Positions 1 through 8,481 are shown, numbered from the stretch's first letter. The stretch is 64,000 nt of DNA from Massilibacteroides vaginae (GCF_900178525.1 NZ_FXDJ01000009.1:952263-1016262), one strand, 5' to 3'. Numbers and translations are program-made. The notes: generated by a model from the sequence alone, not told the origin.

Positions 1-306
1 AATACGGAAGCTAGATATTTTGCTATTCTCTTCCTTTTGGGTATAGGACAACTCTTTGCCTTTGGGCTTCTTTGTTGGCATTTTTATGGTTACATTTTTA
101 GGGGTATGTCCTAAAAAGCCTGTATCTTGCCATAAACAGATTCCTGTTGGTAAACTTATTGGCTGTTCATCTACAATTCTTTTGTCATGAACATGCCCCT
201 CATAAGTTTGAGATAGCCACAGCACCCTTTTTTCAGGAGTACACAGCAGATTGTTCTTCACGTTATGAGTTTTTTTTACCACTGTAACATGATTTTTGTC
301 TAAAAA
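1..306 (-). pseudogene. DDE transposase fragment (IS5/HARBI1-like), cut by the window edge
   Basis: The minus-strand frame is open for 102 codons from a stop at 307-309 down to position 1, with no start codon. It encodes KTHNVKNNLL, LSQTYEGHVHDKRI, WQDTGFLGH and KKPKGKELSYTQKEEN. These match the C-terminal half of DDE_Tnp_4-type transposases: a 'HTxKN' strand, an 'xGxxHDK' segment carrying a catalytic acid, then the 'DxGFxG' region. The N-terminal half is missing and has been replaced by the start of the plus-strand gene at 381, so this looks like an old truncated insertion. The C-terminus runs out of the window. Confidence 0.7.
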
Positions 307-380
307 TTAATCGAATGGACAAAACTATCTTAGTAAAACAGTATAAATATAAATACAATTTCAAATTTTCAATAATTATC

Positions 381-632
381 ATGAAACTTACAAGTAAACA
401 GTTAGAAGTCCGGGAGAAATATTCCGGACTTTCTTATGATGAGTTGGTGCAAACAGCACAAGACTCGAACATGTCTGACCTGGATTTTATCCTGGCACAA
501 CCGGAACTTTCCGAAGAGTTTAAAACCTGGCTCAGCGACCGGGATTTACTCGATGACTTTGAGGAAGCGGACGCTACACTCTTTCTCGAAGAACAGGAGA
601 TGTTCTTAACTTATCACCAGGAGGACTTTTAA
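381..632 (+). CDS. Small acidic protein upstream of the antirestriction gene
   Basis: This 83-residue protein starts at MKLTSKQLEVREKYSG; an upstream in-frame ATG at 315 would add an implausible Lys/Tyr/Ile-rich tail. It is strongly acidic, notably in the stretch DLLDDFEEADATLFLEEQE, and has no signal peptide or membrane segment. It ends one base before the next gene, so the two form a tight operon. I do not recognise a family. The acidity and the antirestriction partner suggest a DNA-mimic or accessory role, but that is only inference. Confidence 0.7.
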   Translation: MKLTSKQLEVREKYSGLSYDELVQTAQDSNMSDLDFILAQPELSEEFKTWLSDRDLLDDFEEADATLFLEEQEMFLTYHQEDF

Positions 633-633
633 C

Positions 634-3021
634 ATGGCAAATCCTATTACCGACAAGGCAATTGAACAATTTGCCCAAATGATGGTCCGGAAGATGGAAA
701 CGCTCTCTGCTGACTGGGAAAAACCCTGGTTCAACACAACCGGTTCAGGGCAGCCTCAGAATCTTTCAGGAAGGCCTTACAGCAGATTAAATGAGCTTTT
801 CCTGTTCTTTCTCAGTGAAGAGCTAGGCTACAAAACTCCCGTTTTTTTCACTTTTCTACAAGCGAAAGCGGAAGGAATAACAATTAACAGAGGCGAAAAA
901 TCCTTTCCGGTACTCTTCTATAATTTCTCGGTAAGAGAGATCGCTTCAGGTAAGAAAATTCCTTTTGAAGAATATGCCAAACTTTCCATGATTGAAAAAC
1001 AGGACTATAAGGTTACACCCTATCTGAAGCTTTATAATGTGTTCAACCTGGATCAGACATCATTCGCAATGCAATTTCCGGAACGTTTTGAAGAGTTGAT
1101 GAACAAATTTAAAGTTCCTTCGTTAAATGATGAAGCCGGAATGGTTGCTTCTAAGCCTCTTGATGAGATGTTAAAGGAGCAGTCCTGGCTTTGCCCTATC
1201 TACGTGGAAAAAGGAGATCAGGCGTTCTTTAAACCGTCTTCAGATGAAATCCATGTGCCTTTAAAAGCACAATTTAATTCAGGGGAAAATTTTTATGCTA
1301 CTCTTTTGCATGAGATGACTCACTCAACTGGTGCTGACGGTCGATTGAATAGAAAATTTGGTGAACACTTCGGAGATGAAAACTATGGCAGGGAAGAACT
1401 TGTAGCTGAATTAACAGCAGCGCTTATGTGCCGGGAGCTGGGACTGTCATCTACCATACGCGAAGAAAATGCAGCCTATCTGAAAGGATGGATCGACATT
1501 ATCCGGAAAGAGCCTAAATATTTGTTTTCCGTATTGTCCGATGTCGGGAAAGCGGCAGCTATGATTGAACAAGGGCTTTTATCACCAAAAGTAAATCTGG
1601 AACTCAAAACAGAGGTTGTAGCAAGTAATGAGAGTAATAAGAAAGCAACAACTGCTGAATATAACATCCAGAAGACAGCGCATACTCCTACAATCCTTTC
1701 TGCAATCAAACAGGCTTATGTTAACGGATTCCCTATTATCTACAATTCTCCGGAATATCCACCTCTTTTCAATAATCCCGAAGGATTCCGGGAGTTTGCC
1801 GAGGAAAACGGCTTCTCTATTTCTGATGTAATGAAAACCTTCAATGAACACAAAAAAGAACTGGAGATATTCATTCAGGAAAACATCAAAGAGATCATAC
1901 AAGGAAATTATGCAGGCAATAATGCCACACAACAATTAAATTCAAATGTTATGCAAATCGAAGAACAGAAAATCAATTGGGATGAATTGAAATCAAAGCA
2001 CGGGATCACTCGTGAAACACTGCAACAGGCAGATGTCCTGGATGAAGTGTTACAAGGTAGAAAAAGCTCTAAGCTTGTCCAGCTCTCCTATGAGGGCCAG
2101 GACGGACCGCGATCTTTTAATGCTAAAATCCGGTTTCAGGAAAAAGAAGGTTCCGTGGGATTGGTGTATTATCCGGTACGGCAAGCTCCCGACCTGGACA
2201 AACCCTATTTCGGATATGAGTTCACAGAACAGGATAAGAAAAACTTACTTGAAACCGGAAATCTGGGTCATACGGCAGAGATTGAACGAAACGGGGACAA
2301 GGTTAAGGTGCTGATCAGCGTAGATAGTCTGACAAACGATCTGGTACAAGCAGATGTTGACAGACTCAGGATTCCAAATGCAATCAAAGGTGTTACACTT
2401 ACTGAAGAGCAAAAGTCTTTTCTTTTGGATGGGAAACCGGTACGCATCAAAGATATGACATCAAATGCAGGGAATACATTCTCTTCCTATGTGATGGTGA
2501 ACGCGGAAAAACGATCGCTGGAATTTGTCAGTCTTAAACCAAATATTGTAGAGAGCGTGAATGACCTGACAGTCTTGAATGGTGTAGCCATATCTGAGGA
2601 AAACAGAAAAATATTATCCGAAGGTGGCGCTGTCTTTATTGAGGGTATGACTTCCCGGGATGGCCGGGAATATTCAGCAAATATAAAGTATGATCCAGAA
2701 GCTAAACGAATACGGTATGAATTCCCGGAGAATACTGATGCCAACAGTCATGAGTTTAAGATTCCCTATAAAATTAAGGGAGTTACTCTTACTGAAGAAC
2801 AAAAAAACAAGTTGCTGGCCGGTGAAAAAGTACTGATCAAGGATATGACATCTTCACAGGGTAAGAAGTTTTCAAATACAGTATATCTGGATAAGGAAGA
2901 AAAGAAAATTAAGTTTTCTCCTTTCGAGGATAAGTCGCAAAAAAAAAGTGAACGAAAGGAGGTTCGGGAAAATACGGAAAAGAAAGACGTAAAAAAGAAA
3001 AGCAAAGGACACAAGGTGTAG
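634..3021 (+). CDS. ArdC-like antirestriction protein with zincin and DUF4099/DUF3945 domains
   Basis: The 795-residue protein has an N-terminal ArdC-type ssDNA-binding region (about residues 5-150). A zincin-like metallopeptidase domain follows, with HEMTH at residues 226-230 and the helix EELVAELTAALMC. A DUF4099-like segment starts near residue 447 (INWDELKSKHGI). Three DUF3945-like repeats begin near residues 580, 643 and 709 (IKGVTLTEEQK, LNGVAISEENR, IKGVTLTEEQK), and the tail is very Lys-rich. ArdC proteins shield incoming single-stranded plasmid or ICE DNA from host restriction, and the polyvalent architecture is typical of conjugative elements. An AGGAGG box lies 8-13 bases before the ATG. 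Fused repeats of this number suggest extra DNA or protein contacts. Confidence 0.88.
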   Translation: MANPITDKAIEQFAQMMVRKMETLSADWEKPWFNTTGSGQPQNLSGRPYSRLNELFLFFLSEELGYKTPVFFTFLQAKAEGITINRGEKSFPVLFYNFSVREIASGKKIPFEEYAKLSMIEKQDYKVTPYLKLYNVFNLDQTSFAMQFPERFEELMNKFKVPSLNDEAGMVASKPLDEMLKEQSWLCPIYVEKGDQAFFKPSSDEIHVPLKAQFNSGENFYATLLHEMTHSTGADGRLNRKFGEHFGDENYGREELVAELTAALMCRELGLSSTIREENAAYLKGWIDIIRKEPKYLFSVLSDVGKAAAMIEQGLLSPKVNLELKTEVVASNESNKKATTAEYNIQKTAHTPTILSAIKQAYVNGFPIIYNSPEYPPLFNNPEGFREFAEENGFSISDVMKTFNEHKKELEIFIQENIKEIIQGNYAGNNATQQLNSNVMQIEEQKINWDELKSKHGITRETLQQADVLDEVLQGRKSSKLVQLSYEGQDGPRSFNAKIRFQEKEGSVGLVYYPVRQAPDLDKPYFGYEFTEQDKKNLLETGNLGHTAEIERNGDKVKVLISVDSLTNDLVQADVDRLRIPNAIKGVTLTEEQKSFLLDGKPVRIKDMTSNAGNTFSSYVMVNAEKRSLEFVSLKPNIVESVNDLTVLNGVAISEENRKILSEGGAVFIEGMTSRDGREYSANIKYDPEAKRIRYEFPENTDANSHEFKIPYKIKGVTLTEEQKNKLLAGEKVLIKDMTSSQGKKFSNTVYLDKEEKKIKFSPFEDKSQKKSERKEVRENTEKKDVKKKSKGHKV

Positions 3022-3098
3022 TTTTTAATGAACGATATTTTACTACTTTTGCCTTGGTTGTGATTAGCTTTTATTTCCGTATAAAAGTTTTTCTCCCC

Positions 3099-3138
3099 CC
3101 CCTGATTTATTTAGACAGATAGATCAGGGGATTTTGTT
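3099..3138 (+). terminator. Rho-independent terminator after the antirestriction gene
   Basis: CCCCTGAT (3099-3106) pairs with ATCAGGGG (3123-3130), followed by ATTTTGTTAT. It lies between the convergent antirestriction and higA genes and may serve both. Confidence 0.65.
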
Positions 3139-3152
3139 ATCTATTCAATAAA

Positions 3153-3497
3153 TTATAGCATCGCAGCGATTTTGCGTATTTGGGCGAGGCGGTCTGCAAA
3201 AGATTTGTTTTGCTTTGCCATCTGTAGATTATAATCGGATTGTATGCCAATAAGAGGTTCGGCATCAATACCCAATGCAGCTTCAAACAACAAGGCGTAT
3301 TCGGTTGTTACAGGGCGTTTGCCGTTCAGCACCTCATTGAGAACGGAGTAAGAAACACCCATTTGTGCAGCAAGTTTGCGCTGTGATATGCAGCGGTACT
3401 CAATTTCTTCTTTCAGAATTTCGCCCGGATGTACCGGTTCTGATGGTGTAAGATTGTTTGCTATCATTCGAGGGTCAACCCCTTTTAACGCAATCAT
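3153..3497 (-). CDS. higA: HigA-type antitoxin (XRE helix-turn-helix)
   Basis: The 114-residue protein has the HigA signature PVHPGEILKEE followed by a helix-turn-helix (SQRKLAAQMGVSYSVLNEVLNGKRPVT). The C-terminal helices are LAQIRKIAA-like. It lies 7 bases downstream of a HigB-like toxin, in toxin-first order, as in higBA systems. Such antitoxins neutralise the mRNA-cleaving toxin and repress their own operon. On an ICE the pair would stabilise the element against loss. Family assignment is clear; the target of the partner is inferred. Confidence 0.88.
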   Translation of the reverse strand: MIALKGVDPRMIANNLTPSEPVHPGEILKEEIEYRCISQRKLAAQMGVSYSVLNEVLNGKRPVTTEYALLFEAALGIDAEPLIGIQSDYNLQMAKQNKSFADRLAQIRKIAAML

Positions 3498-3504
3498 AAT
3501 GTTT

Positions 3505-3822
3505 TTATTTATAATGATTTGATAATTCTAATATATTACATACAGTAGCAACGGATTCAACCCCGTTGTCTGTTACCATAAATTCGATTCGGTATTGATT
3601 GTTTACCCTTATGGAAGAAACACCCACCTTGTCACCTTTCAAATTCTCAAAATTCAGACCGTTGTATTTTGCAAGCGAAAGAGTGTCAGGTACGCGACTC
3701 ATCAAGTTGATGCAATATTGGTATTTACGTACTATTTCGGGCTGAAAGCGATGTTTCTTATCATCGGCTTTTCCCGTTTCGTACAGGTCTCGCAGGTATT
3801 CCTTTTCAAAAGTTACAATCAT
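3505..3822 (-). CDS. higB: HigB/RelE-type toxin
   Basis: This is a 105-residue protein if started at MIVTFEKEYLRDL; an upstream ATG adds a hydrophobic tail not typical of the family. It shows the RelE/HigB core: YLRDLYETGK, then LKGDKVGVSSIRVNNQYRIEF, in which 'G-S-RVNxQYRIxF' is the ribosome-dependent RNase core strand, and a C-terminal ILELSNHYK helix. It is encoded directly upstream of the HigA antitoxin on the same strand. The likely role is translation-dependent mRNA cleavage when the antitoxin is lost. Confidence 0.87.
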   Translation of the reverse strand: MIVTFEKEYLRDLYETGKADDKKHRFQPEIVRKYQYCINLMSRVPDTLSLAKYNGLNFENLKGDKVGVSSIRVNNQYRIEFMVTDNGVESVATVCNILELSNHYK

Positions 3823-4008
3823 ACCATTTTGTTTATTCAGGGCAAAGATACTTAAATTCTGTAGTATTCGCAAAAAACAGAACATGAAAACGAAAAGGGA
3901 AAGAAGAAAAAAGAAAAGAACACACTGTGTGATTTTTTGTTGTTGGAGAACATTTCCCCCTTTTATATCTCAACAATATTATACATTTACATAATTTATT
4001 GGAGTAGA

Positions 4009-4581
4009 ATGATTATGGGAACGAAATTAAAATCAGCGGGACGAAAAATAAGACTACTTAGATTGTTAATAGTAGTTCGGGCTTATTCGGCTTATCGAAT
4101 GATGAATCTTAATAAAGAAGCGATGTCAATAGAAAACAGTTGGCAGGACGCAGAACGCTTGCAACATAACATCAATGCCATTTTTCCACATTATGGCGCC
4201 TCAGTTGAATCTTTCATTCACAATAAACATGAATTAGCCGATGAAGCATTAAAATACTATGACGAATTTAAATATTGGTTACATGTTGCCAAATCCGTAT
4301 GTATCACAGAAATAGCGCTTACTGCATTTTGCAAAAATATTGAAAACGGATCATCGGCTTATTGGTTAAAAGCAATCGGATACTTGTATTACGGAGATTG
4401 GCTTACTTCATTATATCTCTACTTGCATAAAAAAATAACGAAGGAACAATTACATACAAGCCTTGTTGAATATTCGCTTTTTACAGGTAAAGCCAGCTCT
4501 GCAAATATGGCATTTTTTAGGAAGAACATGATTGAGATAGAAAAAGTAATAGCAGAAATTCAGAACAAACAGTTAAATTGA
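4009..4581 (+). CDS. Hypothetical protein
   Basis: This is a 190-residue protein from the ATG preceded by TTGGAG; an upstream in-frame TTG/ATG stretch encodes only hydrophobic AT-rich residues. It starts with a basic region (MGTKLKSAGRKIRLLRLL), then is mostly helical with many aromatic residues (YYDEFKYWLHVAKS, YWLKAIGYLYYGDW). I see no recognisable motif, signal peptide or enzymatic signature. It sits alone between two toxin-antitoxin regions, which suggests an accessory or cargo gene. I do not recognise the family. Confidence 0.55.
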   Translation: MIMGTKLKSAGRKIRLLRLLIVVRAYSAYRMMNLNKEAMSIENSWQDAERLQHNINAIFPHYGASVESFIHNKHELADEALKYYDEFKYWLHVAKSVCITEIALTAFCKNIENGSSAYWLKAIGYLYYGDWLTSLYLYLHKKITKEQLHTSLVEYSLFTGKASSANMAFFRKNMIEIEKVIAEIQNKQLN

Positions 4582-4713
4582 AAGATTAAAACTCCTCAAA
4601 GATTTTGATTCATTTTGTGGACTGAAATAAAATTTAGCTGAAAACACTCCCCACCCCTTTTAAGTAGAAAATAAAGATTCTTTCCAGATTATGCATTTGC
4701 TCATTATTCCGCT

Positions 4714-4758
4714 ATTAATTTCATTTCCATACTCCTAACGGAGTGGACTGAAATTAAT
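4714..4758. other. Long stem-loop in the 4582-5187 gap
   Basis: ATTAATTTCA (4714-4723) pairs perfectly with TGAAATTAAT (4749-4758). A second nested stem, ACTCC / GGAGT (4731-4735 / 4740-4744), has a 4-base loop. It could be an RNA structure or a terminator without a clear U-tract. The rest of the gap to 4980 is AT-rich and holds nothing else I can name. Confidence 0.45.
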
Positions 4759-4980
4759 AACTCCATAAAGATAAAAAACATAGTTAACCGACAGAAACGA
4801 AGAGTAATAAACCTATACTCCGATAAATCTACATTCAGGATTATTACACTTCTTTACTTTCTGTCTGATCGGTAGTTTATTCAACATTATTTTACCCACC
4901 CTAATATAAATACATTCCTATTCCTTGATTTTATACCACAATCCTTTGTTTTCTCAAAAAGTATTTTCATATTTGTAACA

Positions 4981-5188
4981 GCTAAACATCACTATACATA
5001 GTGCCGATGAGTAACGGATAATGCTCACAAAACTTATTTGAGGGCTTTTTTTATGCCCATACTATTACAATATAAGGCGGTTGCCTTTCCTGTAATTACA
5101 TAGCTCTTCGGACTACGTAGTGATGTTTAGCGACACGGGAAATGGCAGCCGTTCTTATTTCTGCCTAAATGCTAAACATCACTACGTA
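4981..5188. repeat. Three copies of a 14-18 bp repeat, one inverted
   Basis: GCTAAACATCACTA occurs at 4981-4994 and 5171-5184. Its reverse complement lies at 5118-5131. The last two copies extend to a perfect 18-bp inverted repeat (5114-5131 against 5171-5188, GCTAAACATCACTACGTA), ending on the start codon of the next gene. Between the copies lie small GC hairpins (GGGC/GCCC, GGCGGTTGCC). The arrangement suggests an operator, an attenuator or an invertible segment. The function is unknown. Confidence 0.7.
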
Positions 5189-5364
5189 TGAAAACAAAAT
5201 CAATTCCATTTGCCTCTGTCCGGGAAGGCAAACTGTACCTGTCTTATGATGCAAAAATGTATCTTACTGTTTTCTTTGCAGCTATTTCTCCTGTTTTTAT
5301 TGTATTCCTCATTCCTGCAGTACACTTTTACCTTTCAGCAAAGAAAGGAGGTAAGAATGGATGA
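5188..5364 (+). CDS. Small membrane protein
   Basis: The ATG at 5188 opens a 58-codon frame: MKTKSIPFASVREGK, then a hydrophobic run (TVFFAAISPVFIVFLIPAVHF) and a basic tail AKKGGKNG. It is predicted to be a single-pass inner-membrane protein. Its end overlaps the start of the next gene by 8 bases, which signals translational coupling. The start lies inside the 18-bp inverted repeat. Family not recognised; the coding call rests on the plausible membrane protein and the coupled downstream start. Confidence 0.55.
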   Translation: MKTKSIPFASVREGKLYLSYDAKMYLTVFFAAISPVFIVFLIPAVHFYLSAKKGGKNG

Positions 5365-5527
5365 TTTGGACAGGAAAATTAAAAAACTCGAATACATCGT
5401 TCAATTAAATGAGAAAATTCTTGAAATGAATTCAATAAAGTTGAATACAAACAATGTGGAGAATTCTATGACAAAACCGAAATGCAAAATTATTAATATG
5501 TTCCCCAGCGAAAGAAAAAACAGGTAG
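5357..5527 (+). CDS. Small coiled-coil protein
   Basis: This is a 56-residue frame starting at MDDLDRKIKKLEYIVQLNEK. A near-perfect AAAGGAGGT ribosome binding site stands 5-6 bases before the ATG and lies within the end of the preceding gene. The N-terminal half has a heptad pattern (LDRKIKKLEYIVQLNEKILEM) and the C-terminus is basic (FPSERKNR). The strong binding site is unusual in this AT-rich Bacteroidota sequence and supports real translation. Function unknown; it probably partners the preceding membrane peptide. Confidence 0.55.
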   Translation: MDDLDRKIKKLEYIVQLNEKILEMNSIKLNTNNVENSMTKPKCKIINMFPSERKNR

Positions 5528-5635
5528 TTAAAATGACACAAAACAACTGATTTACAACAATAAAATCCGCTTCTCTCCTTCTTTATATGGAATCTTTTTT
5601 GTATATTTATATACTGACAATCAATATATTATGTC

Positions 5636-5905
5636 ATGAAAAAAGAATATTTACACATCATTATCGCAGCCCTGATTATTGTTATAATCGGCTGTATCTC
5701 CTATATCATTATGTCGGATATGGGATACTTCGGTACTACATCCGAAGTAACAAAAACTGATCCTTCTCTCTTTGAAGCTGGAGGAATAGCACTGAGCCCT
5801 ATCCTGAAGTATCTTTGGGATAAACTGGTACAACTATTCTTCCTGATAGTTACTATACTGATAGGTGGAGTGATCCTGGCAGGTATCGGAGTTATTTTCG
5901 CCTGA
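5636..5905 (+). CDS. Hypothetical two-pass membrane protein
   Basis: The 89-residue protein has an N-terminal membrane segment (YLHIIIAALIIVIIGCISYI) and a C-terminal one (LFFLIVTILIGGVILAGIGVIF). Between them is a polar loop of about 35 residues with EVTKTDPSLFEAGG. No enzymatic motif is seen. It stands alone upstream of a toxin-antitoxin pair. Family not recognised. Confidence 0.6.
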   Translation: MKKEYLHIIIAALIIVIIGCISYIIMSDMGYFGTTSEVTKTDPSLFEAGGIALSPILKYLWDKLVQLFFLIVTILIGGVILAGIGVIFA

Positions 5906-5955
5906 ATTTTCACCCCTCAATGTTGCTCAATTGATAAACATTTAATATATTTGCA

Positions 5956-6303
5956 ATGAAACATGACAGAAAAATTCTTCTCTATGGCGGTTTTTTCGAA
6001 GCCTTTATGGATGAACTCACAGAGAAAGAAAAGGAAAAGGTCCAATATGGACTACTCTTACTCAAGACCCAAGATAAACTTTCAACTAAGTTTGTTAAGT
6101 TTATACAAGATGAATTATACGAACTAAGAATCCAGTACAATAGTAATATTTTCAGAGTGTTTTTTATTTTTGATCAAGGAAATATTGTTATTTTATTTAA
6201 TGGGTTTCAGAAAAAAACTCAAAAAACACCTATTAGAGAAATAAACAAAGCTTTAAAAATTAAGGAGGAATATTATGCAGACAAACAATCACAAAATCGT
6301 TGA
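5956..6303 (+). CDS. RelE/HigB-family toxin (phage Gp49-like)
   Basis: The 115-residue protein has the DUF891/HigB-like core: FMDELTEKEKEKVQYGLLLL, FVKFIQDELYELRIQYNSNIFRVFF, then VILFNGFQKKTQKTPIREINKALK. The strand 'LYELRIxYxxNIFRVFF' and the motif 'FxKKTxKTP.xEI' are the family marks of toxins acting as ribosome-dependent RNases. It overlaps by 29 bases with the XRE antitoxin that follows, in toxin-first order. This is the second addiction module on the element. Confidence 0.87.
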   Translation: MKHDRKILLYGGFFEAFMDELTEKEKEKVQYGLLLLKTQDKLSTKFVKFIQDELYELRIQYNSNIFRVFFIFDQGNIVILFNGFQKKTQKTPIREINKALKIKEEYYADKQSQNR

Positions 6304-6580
6304 CTACGATGCTGTTCTTGATGCTAAATTTGGCGCAAACGGAACACCTTCACGAATTGAAGCGGAGGAAAAAGCATACGTTTTTTACACCGGACAAATA
6401 ATTGAAGATGCAAGAAAAAAAGCGAAAATGACACAATCTGAATTAGCAGAATTGGTGGGAACAAACAAATCGTATATATCAAGAGTTGAGACAGGAAGAA
6501 CAGAGCCAAAAGTGTCAACGTTCTTTCGCATTATCTCAGCATTAGGCCTATCTGTTGATTTGAAGCCATCAAACGCTTGA
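6275..6580 (+). CDS. XRE-family antitoxin
   Basis: The 101-residue protein has a helix-turn-helix at about residues 45-95: IIEDARKKAKMTQSELAELVGTN, KSYISRVETGRTEPKVST and a terminal ALGLSVDLKPSNA. The N-terminal arm (DYDAVLDAKFGANGTPSR) is the usual extension found with RelE-type partners. A GGAGGA box precedes its ATG inside the toxin gene. It is expected to neutralise the toxin and repress the operon. Confidence 0.88.
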   Translation: MQTNNHKIVDYDAVLDAKFGANGTPSRIEAEEKAYVFYTGQIIEDARKKAKMTQSELAELVGTNKSYISRVETGRTEPKVSTFFRIISALGLSVDLKPSNA

Positions 6581-6634
6581 AAGTCTTTTATTATAAGAAC
6601 TTTCACTTATTTGCTTACTAAGACATACAAAAAA

Positions 6635-8404
6635 ATGAAAACATATACATTTCTATTATTGACACTTGTAATACTTCTTTTTTCTTGCGATAAAGAAGAT
6701 GATCCCGTGAATCCGGTAACAAATAAATACCTTACCATTAAACCAAATATTCAAAACCGATTGGAGACGAAAGCCGGTGGGGTCGTAAACGCTTTCAAAA
6801 AAGACGACAGGATCGGACTGTACATTGCTGGAAAGAATGTACAAAACAATGTCCCGGCAGAATTTAACGGGACGGAATGGTCTTTAAAAGAAATCGAAGG
6901 CGCTCAAACAATACTAGCTTATTTCCCATATTCAGCGGAATATGAAACTATTGAAGCTGTCAATGTGGATATTAAGGAACAAACAGATTTCTTATATTCC
7001 GGAAGCTCGCAAGTAATAGGTAACATTGCCAAACTAAATATGAAACACGCTTTATCACTTGTATCTATTGTTATTATGAAAAATGATTATAACTATGAGG
7101 GAAAAGTAACAGAACTGGAAATAGATAAAATCCCAATGTCAGGTCAAGTAAACCTGAAATCCGGAGAGACAAAAATAACAGGTGAACCAATTACATATAA
7201 GAGAACCCTCAATTACACGCTTGACGATTATAACCCTCAGAAGATATCAACAATAGTTCTGCCGGTAGCAGTTAAGAATCTGGGAGAAGTGACATTCAGA
7301 GTAATGATAGATGAAGTCGGCTATTCATTCTCAGTGCCGGAATCACACGTCTGGGAAGCCGGGAAAGAATATACATACACATTGAATGTTTATGAGACGT
7401 TCAAACCTAATGTTTTAGAACTCATTCCTGTTGATGTTTCTTATTGGGATACTTATGGCAAAACGGACAAGATTACTATTCTTGCTAAACCAAATCAGAA
7501 TATTTGGTTTCATTCAGGAGCACCCTATTCAGGCAAAATGACTGTTAAAGGTGAAGGGCAAGTTTTTGGCGGGAGCATAAAAAACACATCGTCATCTCCT
7601 TGGGAAGGAGAATGGAGATATGGAATGTTTGATCTGGCAGGAAACTTGGTTGAGCTCTACCAACCATACCATATTTCTATTCCCGGCAAAGATATTGACG
7701 GAGACTATATCCCTTGTTATGTAGATTGTACTCCTGGTAAGTACCAGGCATTACCTTTACTCCGAGATAAAGGAACAGACTATTGGTATGTTCCACGACT
7801 ACAATTTGAAGGGATGGATGAATATACCGTATTACCGAAATCAGCTAATATAACGCCATCTCTCAGATCTGTAAAAGTAGAAGGATGGTATGAAGCTTAT
7901 CCCGGTATTGCTTCATATGATTTAAATACACCTTTCAGCACAATAATTACAATTACGAACAGAGCCGGAGTGCCTCTGAAAGGTGAAATAAAAGCGATGT
8001 GGGAAAGGAAGTTAGAACCTGACTTTAATATATACCCCATATCCTTTATGGAAGCATCGGGATATAACATAGAGCAATGGTCAGATGAAATTGGACGAAT
8101 TAGTATTGATTACTCCTCAGATATGAAAATCAAACAGGAGCAGATGATATGTACAGTCACAAAAACAAGACCTAATGTTAATATTTGTGGTCCTGCTATT
8201 CGTTGGTATTATCGTGCAGAACGTACTTCTGATTGGATTCTTATGCGATGTGATTTTGATCATCAGTTTGATAAATTGAAAGGAATAGTAGAAATAGGTA
8301 AACCAAGTGCCAATTTACCGACAGAAATATGCTTAAGGAGAGTAACAACATTGTATCCTGCGACTAATTACGCTGGAGTAAAAATAAAAAATAGTAACAA
8401 ATGA
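6635..8404 (+). CDS. Fimbrillin-family lipoprotein with a large C-terminal extension
   Basis: This is a 589-residue protein from MKTYTFLLLTLVILLFSCDK, with a type II signal peptide and Cys lipobox FSC. Residues 30-260 show the fimbrillin/Mfa-like pattern: a TRAG-like ETKAGG segment, a 'DRIGLYI' strand, 'ILAYFPYSAEYE', 'DFLYSGSS' and 'LNMKHALSLVSIVI', ending WEAGKEYTYTLNVYE. The remaining 330 residues (VSYWDTYGKTDKI..., RAGVPLKGEIKAMWERK) are beta-rich and unassigned. It points toward the minus-strand fimbria operon and is probably a surface subunit or tip adhesin. The start choice is set by the signal peptide. Confidence 0.7.
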   Translation: MKTYTFLLLTLVILLFSCDKEDDPVNPVTNKYLTIKPNIQNRLETKAGGVVNAFKKDDRIGLYIAGKNVQNNVPAEFNGTEWSLKEIEGAQTILAYFPYSAEYETIEAVNVDIKEQTDFLYSGSSQVIGNIAKLNMKHALSLVSIVIMKNDYNYEGKVTELEIDKIPMSGQVNLKSGETKITGEPITYKRTLNYTLDDYNPQKISTIVLPVAVKNLGEVTFRVMIDEVGYSFSVPESHVWEAGKEYTYTLNVYETFKPNVLELIPVDVSYWDTYGKTDKITILAKPNQNIWFHSGAPYSGKMTVKGEGQVFGGSIKNTSSSPWEGEWRYGMFDLAGNLVELYQPYHISIPGKDIDGDYIPCYVDCTPGKYQALPLLRDKGTDYWYVPRLQFEGMDEYTVLPKSANITPSLRSVKVEGWYEAYPGIASYDLNTPFSTIITITNRAGVPLKGEIKAMWERKLEPDFNIYPISFMEASGYNIEQWSDEIGRISIDYSSDMKIKQEQMICTVTKTRPNVNICGPAIRWYYRAERTSDWILMRCDFDHQFDKLKGIVEIGKPSANLPTEICLRRVTTLYPATNYAGVKIKNSNK

Positions 8405-8481
8405 TATTCGATCAAACAACTAATTATTGGATTATTGGATTACTGAATGTCCCTAATTACTTTATCAACTAAATCAAATTT

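Noticed and set aside
5956-5958. Promoter TATATTTG just before the RelE-type toxin
   Set aside because: It lies only three bases before the ATG, so the transcript would begin inside the gene.
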